DNA of 64,000 nucleotides from Turnera subulata (taxonomy: Eukaryota > Streptophyta > Magnoliopsida > Malpighiales > Passifloraceae), in assembly GCA_028386065.3 (NCBI GenBank), contig JAKUCV010007187.1, positions 59,707 through 123,706 on the forward strand, read 5' to 3'. The notes below the pieces were generated by a model. The model saw nothing but the letters and a program-made list of their open reading frames with translations, had not been told where the DNA came from and did not search any database. Within the stretch, counting starts at the first letter, position 1. Each line of letters begins with the position of its first letter. Positions 33,227-44,710 of the stretch are shown here, piece after piece. The position numbers were made by a program, and so were the translations under genes.

Positions 33227-33470
33227 GATAGACCTGAGTGTGGGAAATGGAGCAAGAGTTGCTGCATTAGCCGTTGGAACTTACTATCTTACCTTACCGA
33301 GTGGTTTGGTTTAGAACTAGACAATTGTTATTATGTACCAACCATAAGCAGGAATTTGATTTCTGTTTTCTTGTCTTGACAAGAAAGGCTTTTCATTTGT
33401 AATAAAGAACAATTGTTGTTCTATTTATTTCAATGATGTTTATTATGGTGGTGCATATTTAAGCAATGAT

Positions 33471-35960
33471 TTGTATGTTCTAAACCTACAAACACCGATC
33501 TATAACGAAAATACGAAGAAGGTTAGAATGAGCGATTCTAATGAAACCTATCTTTGGCATTGTCGATTGGGCCATATAAACGAGACTCGCATATCTAAAC
33601 TCCATAAAGAAGGACTTTTAGACTCATTTGATTTTGAATCATTTGAGACATGTGAGTCATGTTTGTTAGGCAAGATGACGAAGGCTCCTTTTGCTGGTAA
33701 AGGTGAAAGGGCTTCGGATTTGTTAGGTCTTATACGTAGTGATGTATGTGGACCTATGTCGACACAAGCTAGAGGTGGATTTCAATACTTCATTATATTT
33801 ACTGACGATTTCAGTAGGTATGGTTATGTGTATCTAATGGAACACAAGTCAGAATTCTTTGAAAAGTTCAAAGAATACAAGAATGAAGTACAGAATCAAC
33901 TCGGGAAAAGTATTAAAATGCTTCGATCAGATCGAGGAGGTGAATACTTAGACCGAGAGTTTCTTGATCATCTAAAGGGTTGTGGTATAGTATCACAACT
34001 CACTCCACCGGGTATGCCTCAATGGAATGGTGTGTCCTAAAGGAGGAATAGAACCTTGTTGGACATGATTCATTCGATGATGAGTCAAGCTGACCTTCCT
34101 TCTTCATTTTGGGGACATGCATTATTGAGTGCTGCATTTACACTTAACCGTGTTCCATCTAAATCCGTCGAAAAGACACCATATGAGATATGGGCTGGGA
34201 GGCGTCCCAATTTGTCTTTTATGAGAATTTGAGGTTGTGAGGCTTACGTGAGACGTGAAGCATCGGATAAACTCGGCCCTAAATCCGACAAGTGCCCCTT
34301 TGTAGGATACCCTAAGGAAACTAAAGGGTATTATTTCTACAATCCCACCGAGCACAAAGTGTTTATTGCTCGGACTACTATTTTTCTAGAAAGAGAATTT
34401 ATTTCTAGAAGTATCAGTGGGAGGAAAATAGAACTCGAAGAAGTTCGAGATATTGAGGCTGAGATGGAACAAGGACAGGAACCACAAGATGTTGTGGATG
34501 TGCCTGTAACACATGGACCTCGTAGGCCGGATAGGACTCGGTCTGAGCCTGAGAGATATGGATTTCTCAAGACTCATACTGGAGACGTAATGCTCATAGA
34601 TGAGGATGAGCCCACTTCTTATCAGCAAGCCATCACGGGTTCGGACTCTAAGAAGTGGCTAGAAGCCATGAATTCGGAAATGGAATCCATGTATCAAAAC
34701 AAGGTATGGACCTTGGTTGATCCACCTGAAGGGGTAAAACCCATAGGGTGCAAGTGGGTCTTTAAGAAAAAGACCGACATGGATGGTAATGTGATTACCT
34801 ATAAATAGCGATTGGTGGCGAAAGGTTTCAAGCAAGTCCATGGTATTGACTATGATGAAACTTTCTCACCAGTTGCCATGGTTAAATCCATCCGGATTCT
34901 ATTGGCTATAGCGGCATACTATGATTATGAGATATGGAAAATGGATGTCAAAACCGCTTTTCTTAATGGAAATCTTTTAGAGGATGTGTACATGACACAA
35001 CCTGAAGGTTTTGTGGATCCAAAGAATGCCAATATGGTATGCAAGTTGCAGAGATCCATTTATGGATTGAAGCAAGCTTCTAGGAGTTGGAATCTTCATT
35101 TTAATGAAGTGATCAAAGAGTTTGGTTTCATTAAGAACGAAGATGAACCATGTGTTTACAGGAAGGTTAATGGGAGCATTATTGTTTTCTTGTTGTTGTT
35201 TGTTGAAGACATCCTACTCATTGGGAATGACATTCCGACACTACAGTCTGTAAAGGCTCGGTTAGGAAAAATTTCTCGATGAAGGACTTAGGAGAAGCTG
35301 CCTAAGTGTTAGGTCTAAAGATCTATAGAGATAGATCCAAAACGCTTCTCGGGCTAAGTCAAAGTACGTATATTGACAAGGTGCTAAAGAGGTTTAGTAT
35401 GCAAGATTCCAAGAAAGGATTCTTGCCCTTGTCATATGGCATATCTCTCTCAAAGAATTAATGTCCTAGTACATCTAAGGAGAGAGAGCGAATGAGTAAG
35501 ATTCCTTATGCTTCTGTAATAGGATCTATCATGTATGCCATGCCATGTACTCGACCGGATGTCGCTTATGCTTTGAGTGTCACAAGCAGATACCAATCTG
35601 ATCCCGGTGAGAGTCACTGGATAGTGGTTAAGAACATCCTTAAGTACTTGAGAAGGATGAAGGATGCATTCCTGGTTTACGGAAGCATTGATGAGCTTGT
35701 TGTAAAGGGTTACACAGATGCTAGCTTCTAAACCGATAGGGATGATTTTAGATCACATTCAGGTTATGTGTTTTTGTCATGGAGGTGGTACTGTATGCTA
35801 GAAGAGTTCCAAGCAGGGAACAGTTACCGACTCTACAACTGTGGCTGTGCAAAGTTCCTTCTGAGAAAATGTAACAGACCCGTTGACTAAGTCTCTCACA
35901 CAGCGGAAGCATGATGGTCATGCTGTATTCATTGGTATTAGATACATGTATGATTGGCTT
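33471..35960 (+). pseudogene. C2 pol: integrase, RT, RNase H (degenerate)
   Basis: GAG-pre-integrase YLWHCRLGHINETR (about 33545); integrase with IRSDVCGPM, LRSDRGGEY and PQWNGVS, then TAA where the catalytic Glu should follow (34038-34040). Later breaks: TGA at about 34230 in MRI-GCEAYV, TAG at 34806 and a frame shift near 35280. RT has WVFKKKTDMDGN, VAKGFKQVHGIDYDE, KMDVKTAFLNGNL and, at 35199-35210, FVED in place of YVDD, removing one catalytic Asp. RNase H has YTDASF (about 35715) and then decays. Not functional. Confidence 0.9.
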
Positions 35961-35977
35961 TAGTGCAAGTGGGAGAT

Positions 35978-37386
35978 TGTTAGTGTAATATGCCCAAAAG
36001 CCAATCAATGGATGATTGTTAGTAGTCATGTATACACATTAAGGTTATTCCAATAAATATCGTTTATGAGATAAATGCTTGCACATATTTATAACCCTAG
36101 AATATTTCATATTCTTAAATGTCCCTAGTCGATTATTATTATGGATGGGTTGTAATAATAAATTAAGACTAGCGTATGTTGAGAATTTATATGTGATATG
36201 AATTCTACATACGGGTACAAAATGTATTGTCCTTAGACCTGAGATCATCAAGGTTCCCAACATATGAGTCGTATACTTTGATATTACTCTTGGCTATTTC
36301 GTAAATGAGTAGACCTTAGTGTAATCATTGGGTATATGATAAATGTGTAGTGGGTTTTGTATGATCCAGAGGGGATTCGTCCAACCCATATAACGGGTAT
36401 ATTATCGGATGGTTTCTTGAGAGAGTTGAACCATAAATGCATGGCCATGCTCGGATTATGATATGGTGATATCATAGGTATCCGTTTTTCGCGGTTAACT
36501 AGAGGATCAAGAAACCAAGATTGAACATATGTGAGATTGACATATTCCATGTCTCGTGTTTAATCTTGATAACGGGACAAAGGGACGATGACATGTTTGC
36601 GAGGCATATGAATCAGTACTGATCTTGTCGTTCGGGTAGCAATGATGTGTTGCTAGACGCCGCTCTTTGCTTATAATTGTAAATGAGTTTACAATTATTG
36701 CCGGACGTTACAAGTGCCTATAGGGTCACACACTTAGAGCCATTGATTCGAGCTGGTGGTTGGACCGTGGTTGAACCAAGTATTTGAGTTTGTGGTTGGA
36801 CCATGGTTAGACCGTGGTTGGAGCAGGGTCGTTTTGGGCTGGTTTGGTTCACTAAATGTCTTATTTATTGAACCATAATTAGTGCCATGTGATGTTAATC
36901 CCACCAAGAGTTAGTGGAGACATAATTAGCTAAAAGCTAATCATGTTGGCCAAAGGTGTTGGCCACTTTGTCCTTTGCTTTTGTGAGTGGGATTAGACTT
37001 AGATAATCTGATTATGCTTTGGGATTCATCACGTTGAGTCTGAAAATTTTCAGAGGATTGAACCTTGAGAGTGTCTTGAGAGTTCTTGAGAGTTTCAGAC
37101 CATACACACCTTCTTTGAGAAAGAAGAAAATACCACAAACTCTAGCTTCCGAAACCTGCTGCTAGCACATCAGTTCGGGGGTGCTCGGGTTGGTAATCGT
37201 GGGGCGGGATTGCTATCCGGCTTGCTAATTTGGATCATCAATTGGGTGAAAGACCTCAACCGAACCAGGTATGTTTTTCTATAACTCGGTTTACTCTGTT
37301 TCACATGGATCCTCCTTGAGTACCGGAATTTCCGCTGCGCATTTAGTTGCATTTGATTGTCAAATTGCATGACCTGGATACTTACA
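35978..37386 (+). repeat. C2 3' LTR
   Basis: 1409 bp. Begins TGTTAGTGTAATATGCCC after AAGTGGGAGAT and ends GGATACTTACA. Palindrome at 36673-36698. Shorter than the 5' LTR because of a deletion at about 36220 and one near 37198. Confidence 0.92.
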
Positions 37387-38491
37387 TCGATCCTCTCCCC
37401 TATTGCTCCATTGCCCCCGCCCAATCGTCCGTCCTCCTCCGTCGACCTCCCCCTGTCCCTGCTAGCCATCCATCGTGGTCTCTCTCACTACACAACACCA
37501 ACGCCGCTGCACATCGCCGCCTCCGTCAAGGAGCAGAGCACAGTCCTCTACCGACCCCAAAATATTGGTTCCCTCCTACCTAGAGGCCATCTTGTCCGCC
37601 GTTGATGAGAATCACGGCAGAGGAGCCCGATTACGGCCACTCCTCTCTTCTCCCTCACGCGCGCGGACTCCTGTTCTCTTCCCTCGAGCCGCCGTCGACG
37701 AAGCCAAGACTGGGTGAGTCTTTGGCCGCGCTCTTCCTCCTTTCTTTGCTTTTCTTTTTAATTGTCGGGGTTGTTGCTAATCGAGTTCCGTCTGGTTGTT
37801 GTGGTCTGAATTGGGTTGTTGCAGAAGCGGGTGTTGAGGGCATGATGTTGTTGATGATTTTGTGGGCATGGGTAATGTTGTTTTGGTTGATGGACGCGGT
37901 GATTTGGTGGTGTTCCGGGTACTAGAAGGTTGCCGTGGGTATGGTGGGTGTGGTGGTTGCTACAGTGGTGGCCGGCTGGAGGTGGAATTGGGATGGTCTG
38001 CTGCTGGTTGAGTAATGGTGAAGAGGGTTACTGTTCTGGCGTGAACAGTAATCTGGTCAGAATCCGGCAAGTGTCGGGTGACATGGAAAATTTCCCGTGA
38101 AGGCTCGGGACTTTCCAGCGGACAAAAGTTGATGACAGTGATGAAGGTACTTTTCTTGGACCCGTCATACACCACCGGACTCGGGTTTGGGCTCGGTTTG
38201 CACAACGGACTCGAAAACGGGCCGAACGTGCGGAAGCCCATGTTCTCGGGACGGTCTTTTCACGGACATAACTATAGACTCATTAACAATGTTATTTGAC
38301 GGATTTATTATTTGAATTGGAAACATGATTAATCAGTTTTTAATTCAATTTTATTTGGATTTGATTATATCCTTATAAGTTTTATGTATAACTCGAATTT
38401 AAGTTTCTCTATGATTATTATATAATTTTTCCTGATCGGAGTAAACATTGGAAAGACATACGCTTAGCAACATAAATTAATTTATCAATTT

Positions 38492-39072
38492 TGTTATGTA
38501 TGAGTATTACATTGACAATATTCCACTACCAGACATGTTAGTATTCTTGATTTATTTACAAATACAGATATATGCATTGTTTTCATCCAACAGTTTTATT
38601 GTCGGGTATACCATTGTTTTCATCCAACAGTTTTATTGTCGGGTATACCATTACTATCACTGTATCATTAATTAATAGCTAAGACTTATAATAAACATAT
38701 GAGTAACCATTACTTACCATAAGATATTTATTTAATTATTATACTATGAGATAAACGCTTATCAAGGTTGTGGAATTTTTANTGTTATGTATGAGTATTA
38801 CATTGACAATATTCCACTACCAGACATGTTAGTATTCTTGATTTATTTACAAATACAGATATATGCATTGTTTTCATCCAACAGTTTTATTGTCGGGTAT
38901 ACCATTGTTTTCATCCAACAGTTTTATTGTCGGGTATACCATTACTATCACTGTATCATTAATTAATAGCTAAGACTTATAATAAACATATGAGTAACCA
39001 TTACTTACCATAAGATATTTATTTAATTATTATACTATGAGATAAACGCTTATCAAGGTTGTGGAATTTTTA
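38492..39072. repeat. Perfect 290-bp direct duplication with an N at the junction
   Basis: 38492-38781 and 38783-39072 read the same as far as I can compare. The only ambiguous base of the window, N at 38782, lies exactly between them. Each copy also has an internal 37-bp tandem repeat with CAACAGTTTTATTGTCGGG. Confidence 0.92.
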
Positions 39073-40371
39073 TGTAATGTCTAATAATAATAATAATACT
39101 CAGATATGATACCATAACGAAAACAGTTAACCGGCGATAAAAGGTTATGACCTAATAAGCCAACTAATAACCAATTAGCATACATTATGCATATCATCAC
39201 AGTTGTGCATTGTGTGTAATTATAATTTGTTATGATATAGGAACGTGTAACGATGGGGCAGGATCACATGTCACTATCTAGGGAGCATCAGGTGAGGATA
39301 AGTAAATATTAATATGCTGCTCGTAATGCCAAGTTGCCATTTGTGACTATGTGTTGTATTTGCTGGTAAGATACTACTTTTGTGGCTGTGAATGGCCTGT
39401 TGTGAGATGAATTAAGTTGATTGTTGTTGCCATTGATATTGTTGGAATTATTGCTACTGTTGAGTTTATTCTTGTTGTTGGTAAGGCAAGTAAAAGTTGG
39501 GTACTGGGGTACCGGCTTGTGATGACAGTTTGGTTTAAGATTGTGATATATGTTAGCCATGTTAGCCGGACGAGAGGAGTGGCCGAGAGCCTGCACGGGA
39601 TAAGAGATGATGATTTATTGTCATTAACGTAATAAACAAGACCAATAATTAAATGGAATCACTTAGACACTTAGTAAGTCACAGTTAAATATTGGAATAG
39701 CTTGACGGTAGTCCTGTTTTATATATGGTGCTGGGGGAGAGTGTGCATGGGGTCTGCTCCTTGTCTCTGCCAGTTTGTTGACTTTGGTTTACGGGGAGTA
39801 CCCCGGGTCTAGCTAGATCGGCTACCTGGCGACGACCAACATTTAACTTGTGATAGGGCCCTACTAATAAAAATGGATTTAGTATGTCTAGGATGATACA
39901 ATATGCCATCTAATGTTTTGTGGGAACCTTCTGTTTGTTTACTTCTAATTTTGGATGTTATACTTGTGACTTGGTTATTATTGGTTGCTTGCATATTTGT
40001 CTTTACTTATGGATTTTACCCGGTGAGCACTTCGGACTCACCCCTCGCCTACATGACTCGATCGTGTAGTTTGATTTGTGCACAGTTCAGGAACATTCAA
40101 GGCAAGCTGTGGCGCACCCTCTGCCAGTCCTGGATCCATCCTGCGTTGCATTACATCTATTATTGTATGTTGGTGAGTTGTATTAAGCCTTCCGCTGCTT
40201 GCATTTGTCACTCTGCTTCTGTTGCTATGCTGTAATAATGTCCCGGTATACCGGTGACAAGCACTGATGATGTGTTATACTTGTGGGATCTACCTCTCAT
40301 TATTTCTGTAATAATATTTGGTCCTCACGTGTTTACTGTGAGTAACGGTAAATTTAGACCGAGGCGTTTCA

Positions 40372-40970
40372 GTTTATACTATTTGGAATTTTATAAAAAA
40401 ATATAATATTTTGTAAATGCTAATATTACTCAATTTTAAATAAAAATCTGTTATTTTTAATATTTATATTAGTTTTCCACTAATATCTTTTCTATATTTC
40501 CGTATTATATATTTCAGTACTCACAATAGTGCAATAGCTTATACCATTAAGAATTTTATAAAGAAAAGCATGATATTTTGTTGAAGGCTAATAGTACTCA
40601 AATTTAGAGTAACAATCTTTTATTTTTAATATTTATGCTAATTTTTTACAAATATTTTTACTCTATTTTCCTATTATATCATCTTTTTCATTCCTAATTT
40701 TCAACATGGATTGTATCACAACGACAAAAGTATAGGTTTTTTTAACTCCACTTACCAATAGGTTATTACTATTTTTTTTTTATGTTCTTTTGAGAATTTT
40801 GAGATAATCTACTCATTTTATTTCTAATATTTTCCTCATCGGTATGTCACATTCAACAGGATGGCATATTAATGTCATTCACTAATTAAGCTAAATAAAA
40901 AAATGAAAAACTTCCACCAAAATATCCATAAATCATTGCTTAATTTGAAACATCTTTAACCGACCCTCTA
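40372..40970. other. AT-rich spacer right of G2
   Basis: No gene. Two loosely similar blocks (AATTTTATAAA near 40385 and 40550, each followed by ATATTTTGT and a TTATTTTTAATATTTAT run) suggest an old local duplication. Confidence 0.4.
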
Positions 40971-40973
40971 TCT

Positions 40974-41455
40974 AATTGATCGGCCATTTGAGGATTTGGT
41001 TGTTTGGTACACATAACCTACTATGTGTAACACCAAATTCTGCATTAATCCTCATAATTATTTTTCTTCCCTCCCACTACACTCATACAATCTGGCACGG
41101 AAAAGTGAATGAGATCTCCCAAGCAGAACTCTAAAAAATTAATGAGATTTCCCATGCAGAACTCTAAATCTTTTGACCAGCCATTCGATGATTTGGTTGT
41201 TTCTTACACATAACTTACTATGTAACACTAAGTTCTGCATTGATCGTCAAAATTATTTTTCTTCCCTCCCACTACACTCATACAATCTGGCAGTAAATCT
41301 TTTGACCAGCCATTCGATGATTTGGTTGTTTCTTACAAATAACCTACTATGTAACACGAAGTTCTACATTGATAGTCATAATTATTTTTCTTCCCTCCTC
41401 TGGCACAGAAAAGTGAATGAGATTTCCAATGCCGAACTCTAAATCTTGTGGACAC
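40974..41455. repeat. Three tandem copies of a 130-160 bp unit
   Basis: Units starting near 40974, 41165 and 41293 share GATGATTTGGTTGTTTCTTAC (first copy slightly different), ACTATGTAACAC, GTTCTGCATTGAT and TTATTTTTCTTCCCTCC. The first and third end with GAAAAGTGAATGAGAT. Confidence 0.8.
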
Positions 41456-41798
41456 TGTAGCCGGCCTCTCAGACTTTAAGTTCTCGTCCCAATTCTCAAA
41501 TTCAGATCTTCCAAATAACAACTGCTTAATCCCTATATAGCTGTCAAAAAAGAATAAAAGGAGCACCAGACCAGCGCAAGCATATTCCAAAGTGCTGCAT
41601 TTCACAAACACGGATCTGAGGAATAAAGAATAATGTCACTTATATTCATTCAGTATATTTGCAAGGAAATATTCATTTAAAAAATTATATTTTCTGGAAG
41701 ATGCAGAAAGATATTGACAATGTATTGAAGCTGTTCAGGAAAAAGACGATGAGTTTGGCAGATTACTCTATGCTTATCTGTGTCAGTGCATTTATCAG

Positions 41799-42011
41799 AA
41801 CATCCAGAAGCAATGGCTGCGCTATCACAATATTGACCCTGTAGAATTTCACCAGTGCAAGCATCATCAAGAAGAATTCGCAAGTGCTCTAACTATCGTT
41901 GCAAACATCCAGAAGCAACGGCTGAGGTATCCCAATATCTACCTGTAGAATTTCACCAGTGTAAGCATCATCAAGAAGAATTCGTAAGTGCTCTAACTAT
42001 CGTTGCAAACT
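41799..42011. repeat. Tandem duplication of about 108 bp
   Basis: CATCCAGAAGCAATGGCTG and on through TTTCACCAGTG, AGCATCATCAAGAAGAATTC and GTGCTCTAACTATCGTTGCA occurs twice in a row. The second copy leads into the exon-like block at 42023. On the minus strand each copy looks like an intron 3' end (GAAATTCTACAG) followed by a few codons. Confidence 0.75.
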
Positions 42012-42022
42012 GAATTACTTAC

Positions 42023-42144
42023 CATATTCGTGCCAAGTTTTCTTCAATATCTAAATCTCCAATATTATAAATTGTCGTTGGTCTCATATTTGGTGCCTCG
42101 ATTGGATCATATTCTAGTCTTTTACCGACCTCTGATTGTGAAAG
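42023..42144 (-). pseudogene. Exon-like block, minus strand, unidentified
   Basis: On the minus strand a 122-bp open stretch is preceded by TCTTTTATTTGCAG (acceptor) and followed by GTAAGTAATTC (donor). It encodes LSQSEVGKRLEYDPIEAPNM, then RPTTIYNIGDLDIEENLARI, in one frame. I do not recognise the protein. A second candidate with acceptor TTTTTTGACAG lies at about 41540 (SYIGIKQLLFGRSEFENW) and runs into the tandem repeats. No start codon, upstream exons or intact gene can be assembled, so this is probably a relic. Confidence 0.35.
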
Positions 42145-42940
42145 CTGCAAATAAAAGAAGCCATTAAACAATCAACATAATCTCAGAAAGAAGAAAATTA
42201 CAACAGGATATTCACTATTTTAGTAGTCAGTATGGAAAACCCAAAAGGCTCCTTGCGTCTCACTTTCAAGCAATGTAATCAAACTTTCAGAACTCAAGTT
42301 TTGCTTAACTCTTCAAAGTTATTAGAGACAGTAGCATATTTTTATGCAATAAAGCATTCTGATCATGGGGGAGGCTTTACAAAGCTCAATCTTCTCCTAA
42401 TTTCGTCTACTTAATCTCCAACAGTGTTGAAATTTTAAAGTAGCATTAGTATAGGAAAAAAAAAAAGAAGAAAAAAAGTGAACAAAACTGCAAAAGAAAG
42501 GTTACAGATTTACACTTGAAGATTCAGTCCCTGACGTTGATTGTCAACTGCGTAACGAAACTAATGAATGAGATTCACGTGGAGAAATACAGTAATACCA
42601 AAATTCAGAAGTTCAATTGATCCGCCAACTGTGGTGCTTAAAGACAGTGTTTAATTGGTGCTGAGATGGAGTTGTGATTCTATCTATACATAACAAATTA
42701 ACCAAACGACCATTGTGGTATTCAATGCACCCCCAAGATAATTATTTTGGCCATGTCGAGAGGTAGAGAAAGTACCAAAATTGCCTACCTTTGTTGTCTA
42801 AAACAATTGCCTACGGCACGGATTGGTGTTGAGAAGGAATTGTGATTCTCTCTGTACCAAACAAATAACAACGAATCAACCACAACTTGGGATTGAAATG
42901 CGGTTGCATTGCAACCATTCAATCAAGAAGCCATGATCCT

Positions 42941-43131
42941 ACCAATGTGGGGTTGGTCCAAGTGGTAAGCGACTTGGTTCCGCTTAAGCGAGGTCTCGTG
43001 TTCGAGTCCTCGTGTATGCAGAAAATTCTCATTGGGAGACTCACCCACCATACCCAGGTGCGCGAACCGGCTCAACCGGATTAGTCGGGGCAAAGCTCCG
43101 GATACCGGATGGGAAACCAAAAAAAAAAAAA
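42941..43131 (+). mobile_element. tRNA-derived SINE, plus strand
   Basis: Head GGTTGGTCCAAGTGGTAAGC gives a pol III A box and GTGTTCGAGTCCTCG a B box. The body ends GATGGGAAACC and a 14-A tail. Target duplication AAGCCATGATCCT (42928-42940) and AAGCCATGGTCCT (43132-43144), one mismatch. A sister copy lies at 46126-46338. Confidence 0.88.
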
Positions 43132-43144
43132 AAGCCATGGTCCT

Positions 43145-44189
43145 TAATACCAATCAATACGACATGCTAATCCTCTACGAAAAAACACTGACCGAATTGC
43201 AGGAGGCTGCCTCGTTCACCTCAAGTTCTCTGTCCAGTCCATTGTAACAACAAATCTATACGGTTTTGGGGAATTATATAGGCAAAGACCCCAAATTCGA
43301 TGAGAAGTAACAAATTAGCAAAAAAAATCTGAGCAGAATGCACGTCGGGCGAGTTTCAATACTGACCAAAGAAATAACAAAAGTATTAGGAAGGGCTTCA
43401 TAAGTGTGTTTTAGTAAAGATGATTTTTTCTAATTGCAATTGTTGTTCTTTTTTTACTTTTTTAAAAATTCTATCCGGAAATTCACGATGTGACCTACCA
43501 AGACGGTTAAATTATGAAGAGAGAGGAGGTGAAAGCTTCAACCTTTTCGAAGCTGATGGGGCTTTGATTTTGCCAGAGAAATGGAAGAATGAAATAGTTA
43601 TATATGGAGGTGAAAACTGGAGAGAAGAAGAGATACTTTCCTAAAGTCCACACGAACCATTGATTCAGCCCAAGAATAACCATGAGCACCCCTGGTTCCT
43701 CAAGCAAAAACCCAGAATCAACACCAAAACACAGCCTGGTTACTCATCAAATCAAACTCGACATATGCTCAATAATAACCCAACAACAACCGAACATAAT
43801 CCGAAATTAATCACAGTGAAATAATGGGTATCGAATCCTTACCCATTAAAGCCAAACTCGACCAGACCTTGCTTGCCTAGCCGGAGCACGAACGCTCTCA
43901 TCCAGAACGCGCCCTCTGAGACGATCTGAATATGGACATAAAACATCCCAATTAGGACGGTTCATGAAGTCTCAATAAATGTGTTTTCTTAAAATATTGA
44001 AAATCTTTTGTCTTCCAAACAATAAACACTTCTCTTGTGTGTTTCAAAAAAAATCTTCATTAATTTAGAATTAAATATAAAATATTACAAATTAAATTCA
44101 TTGAATAATATATTAATTATCTTTTTGAAAAAATTAATTTCCACGTGTCAATTCTTAAAAAGCCACTTGTCTTCACCCGAATCATGTCT
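43145..44189. other. Spacer with no supportable gene
   Basis: Short frames at 43420-43644 (+) and 43507-43707 (-) show no domain. Composition is AT-rich toward the right end. Confidence 0.4.
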
Positions 44190-44710
44190 CTAAGTTAATA
44201 TATAATATAGATAAACGACTCTTACCGACAAGACAAGCACTCCTTAACCCTAGAAGAAATTAGACTAACACAAAGAGATTCATCACTGTGAATTAAATCG
44301 CCTACTTGTTATAATATAACTAGTTTTTTTGCGTTGCATAGTAATATGTAATATAATTATTTTTTGACATTAATAATCATTCAGATAAAAACTAATAGAT
44401 AAATTATTTAAGTAGAAATTATTAAATTAGATTATTAATTTTTAATATATTTTGACATGATATATTCATATATTACCATGATTATATTCTAAAATTCATT
44501 ATTATTAATACAAAAACATTTCTCAAATTATGGAAATAATAATAAATTAAATTAATTTGTGAAAAAAGTGTAAGGAGAAATAATAGTGATTTTTTATTTA
44601 TAAATTACACATTCATTTTATGTAAATTTGCATAACATTTCATGTGTTTTTATTATTTTACATGAATTCTTCTTGATACATATAGTATATATCGTAATGT
44701 ATACTATTTT
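44190..44710 (-). repeat. Inverted copy of the repeat upstream of the F-box gene
   Basis: Reverse complement of about 2950-3460, including the TCTTCTAGGGTTAAGGAGTGC block (on the minus strand). The TATA region is decayed and no F-box coding sequence follows. Confidence 0.7.

Larger units (their letters stand above)
29283..37386 (+). mobile_element. Full-length degenerate copia element (C2)
   Basis: 5' LTR 29283-30815, 3' LTR 35978-37386, flanked by TCGAT on both sides (29278-29282 and 37387-37391). The LTRs run TGTTAGT to ACTTACA (5' copy ends ACTAATA). The primer-binding site ATGATAGCGGAGCC (30816 on) is decayed. The polypurine tract is AAGTGGGAGA at about 35967. LTR length, the TSHWIVVK-type RNase H region and domain order suggest the Angela/Tork side of copia, but the lineage is not proven. 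An unusually long leader (30830-32298) separates LTR and gag and carries palindrome array C. Confidence 0.92.
26611..40371 (+). mobile_element. G2 3' LTR, split by two copia insertions
   Basis: Starts TGTAACGACC and ends GAGGCGTTTCA. Its own sequence lies in three pieces: 26611-26775, 28683-29282 and 37387-40371, about 3.7 kb in total. The last piece holds a 290-bp duplication (38492-39072) and the stretch matching the 5' LTR remnant. The strong C/T run at 28880-29282 and the GC-rich run at 37390-37900 are LTR body, not genes. Confidence 0.82.

Noticed and set aside
42946..43020. Possible tRNA gene (A and B boxes)
   Set aside because: The body continues beyond a tRNA, ends in an A tail and has target duplications, so it is a SINE.
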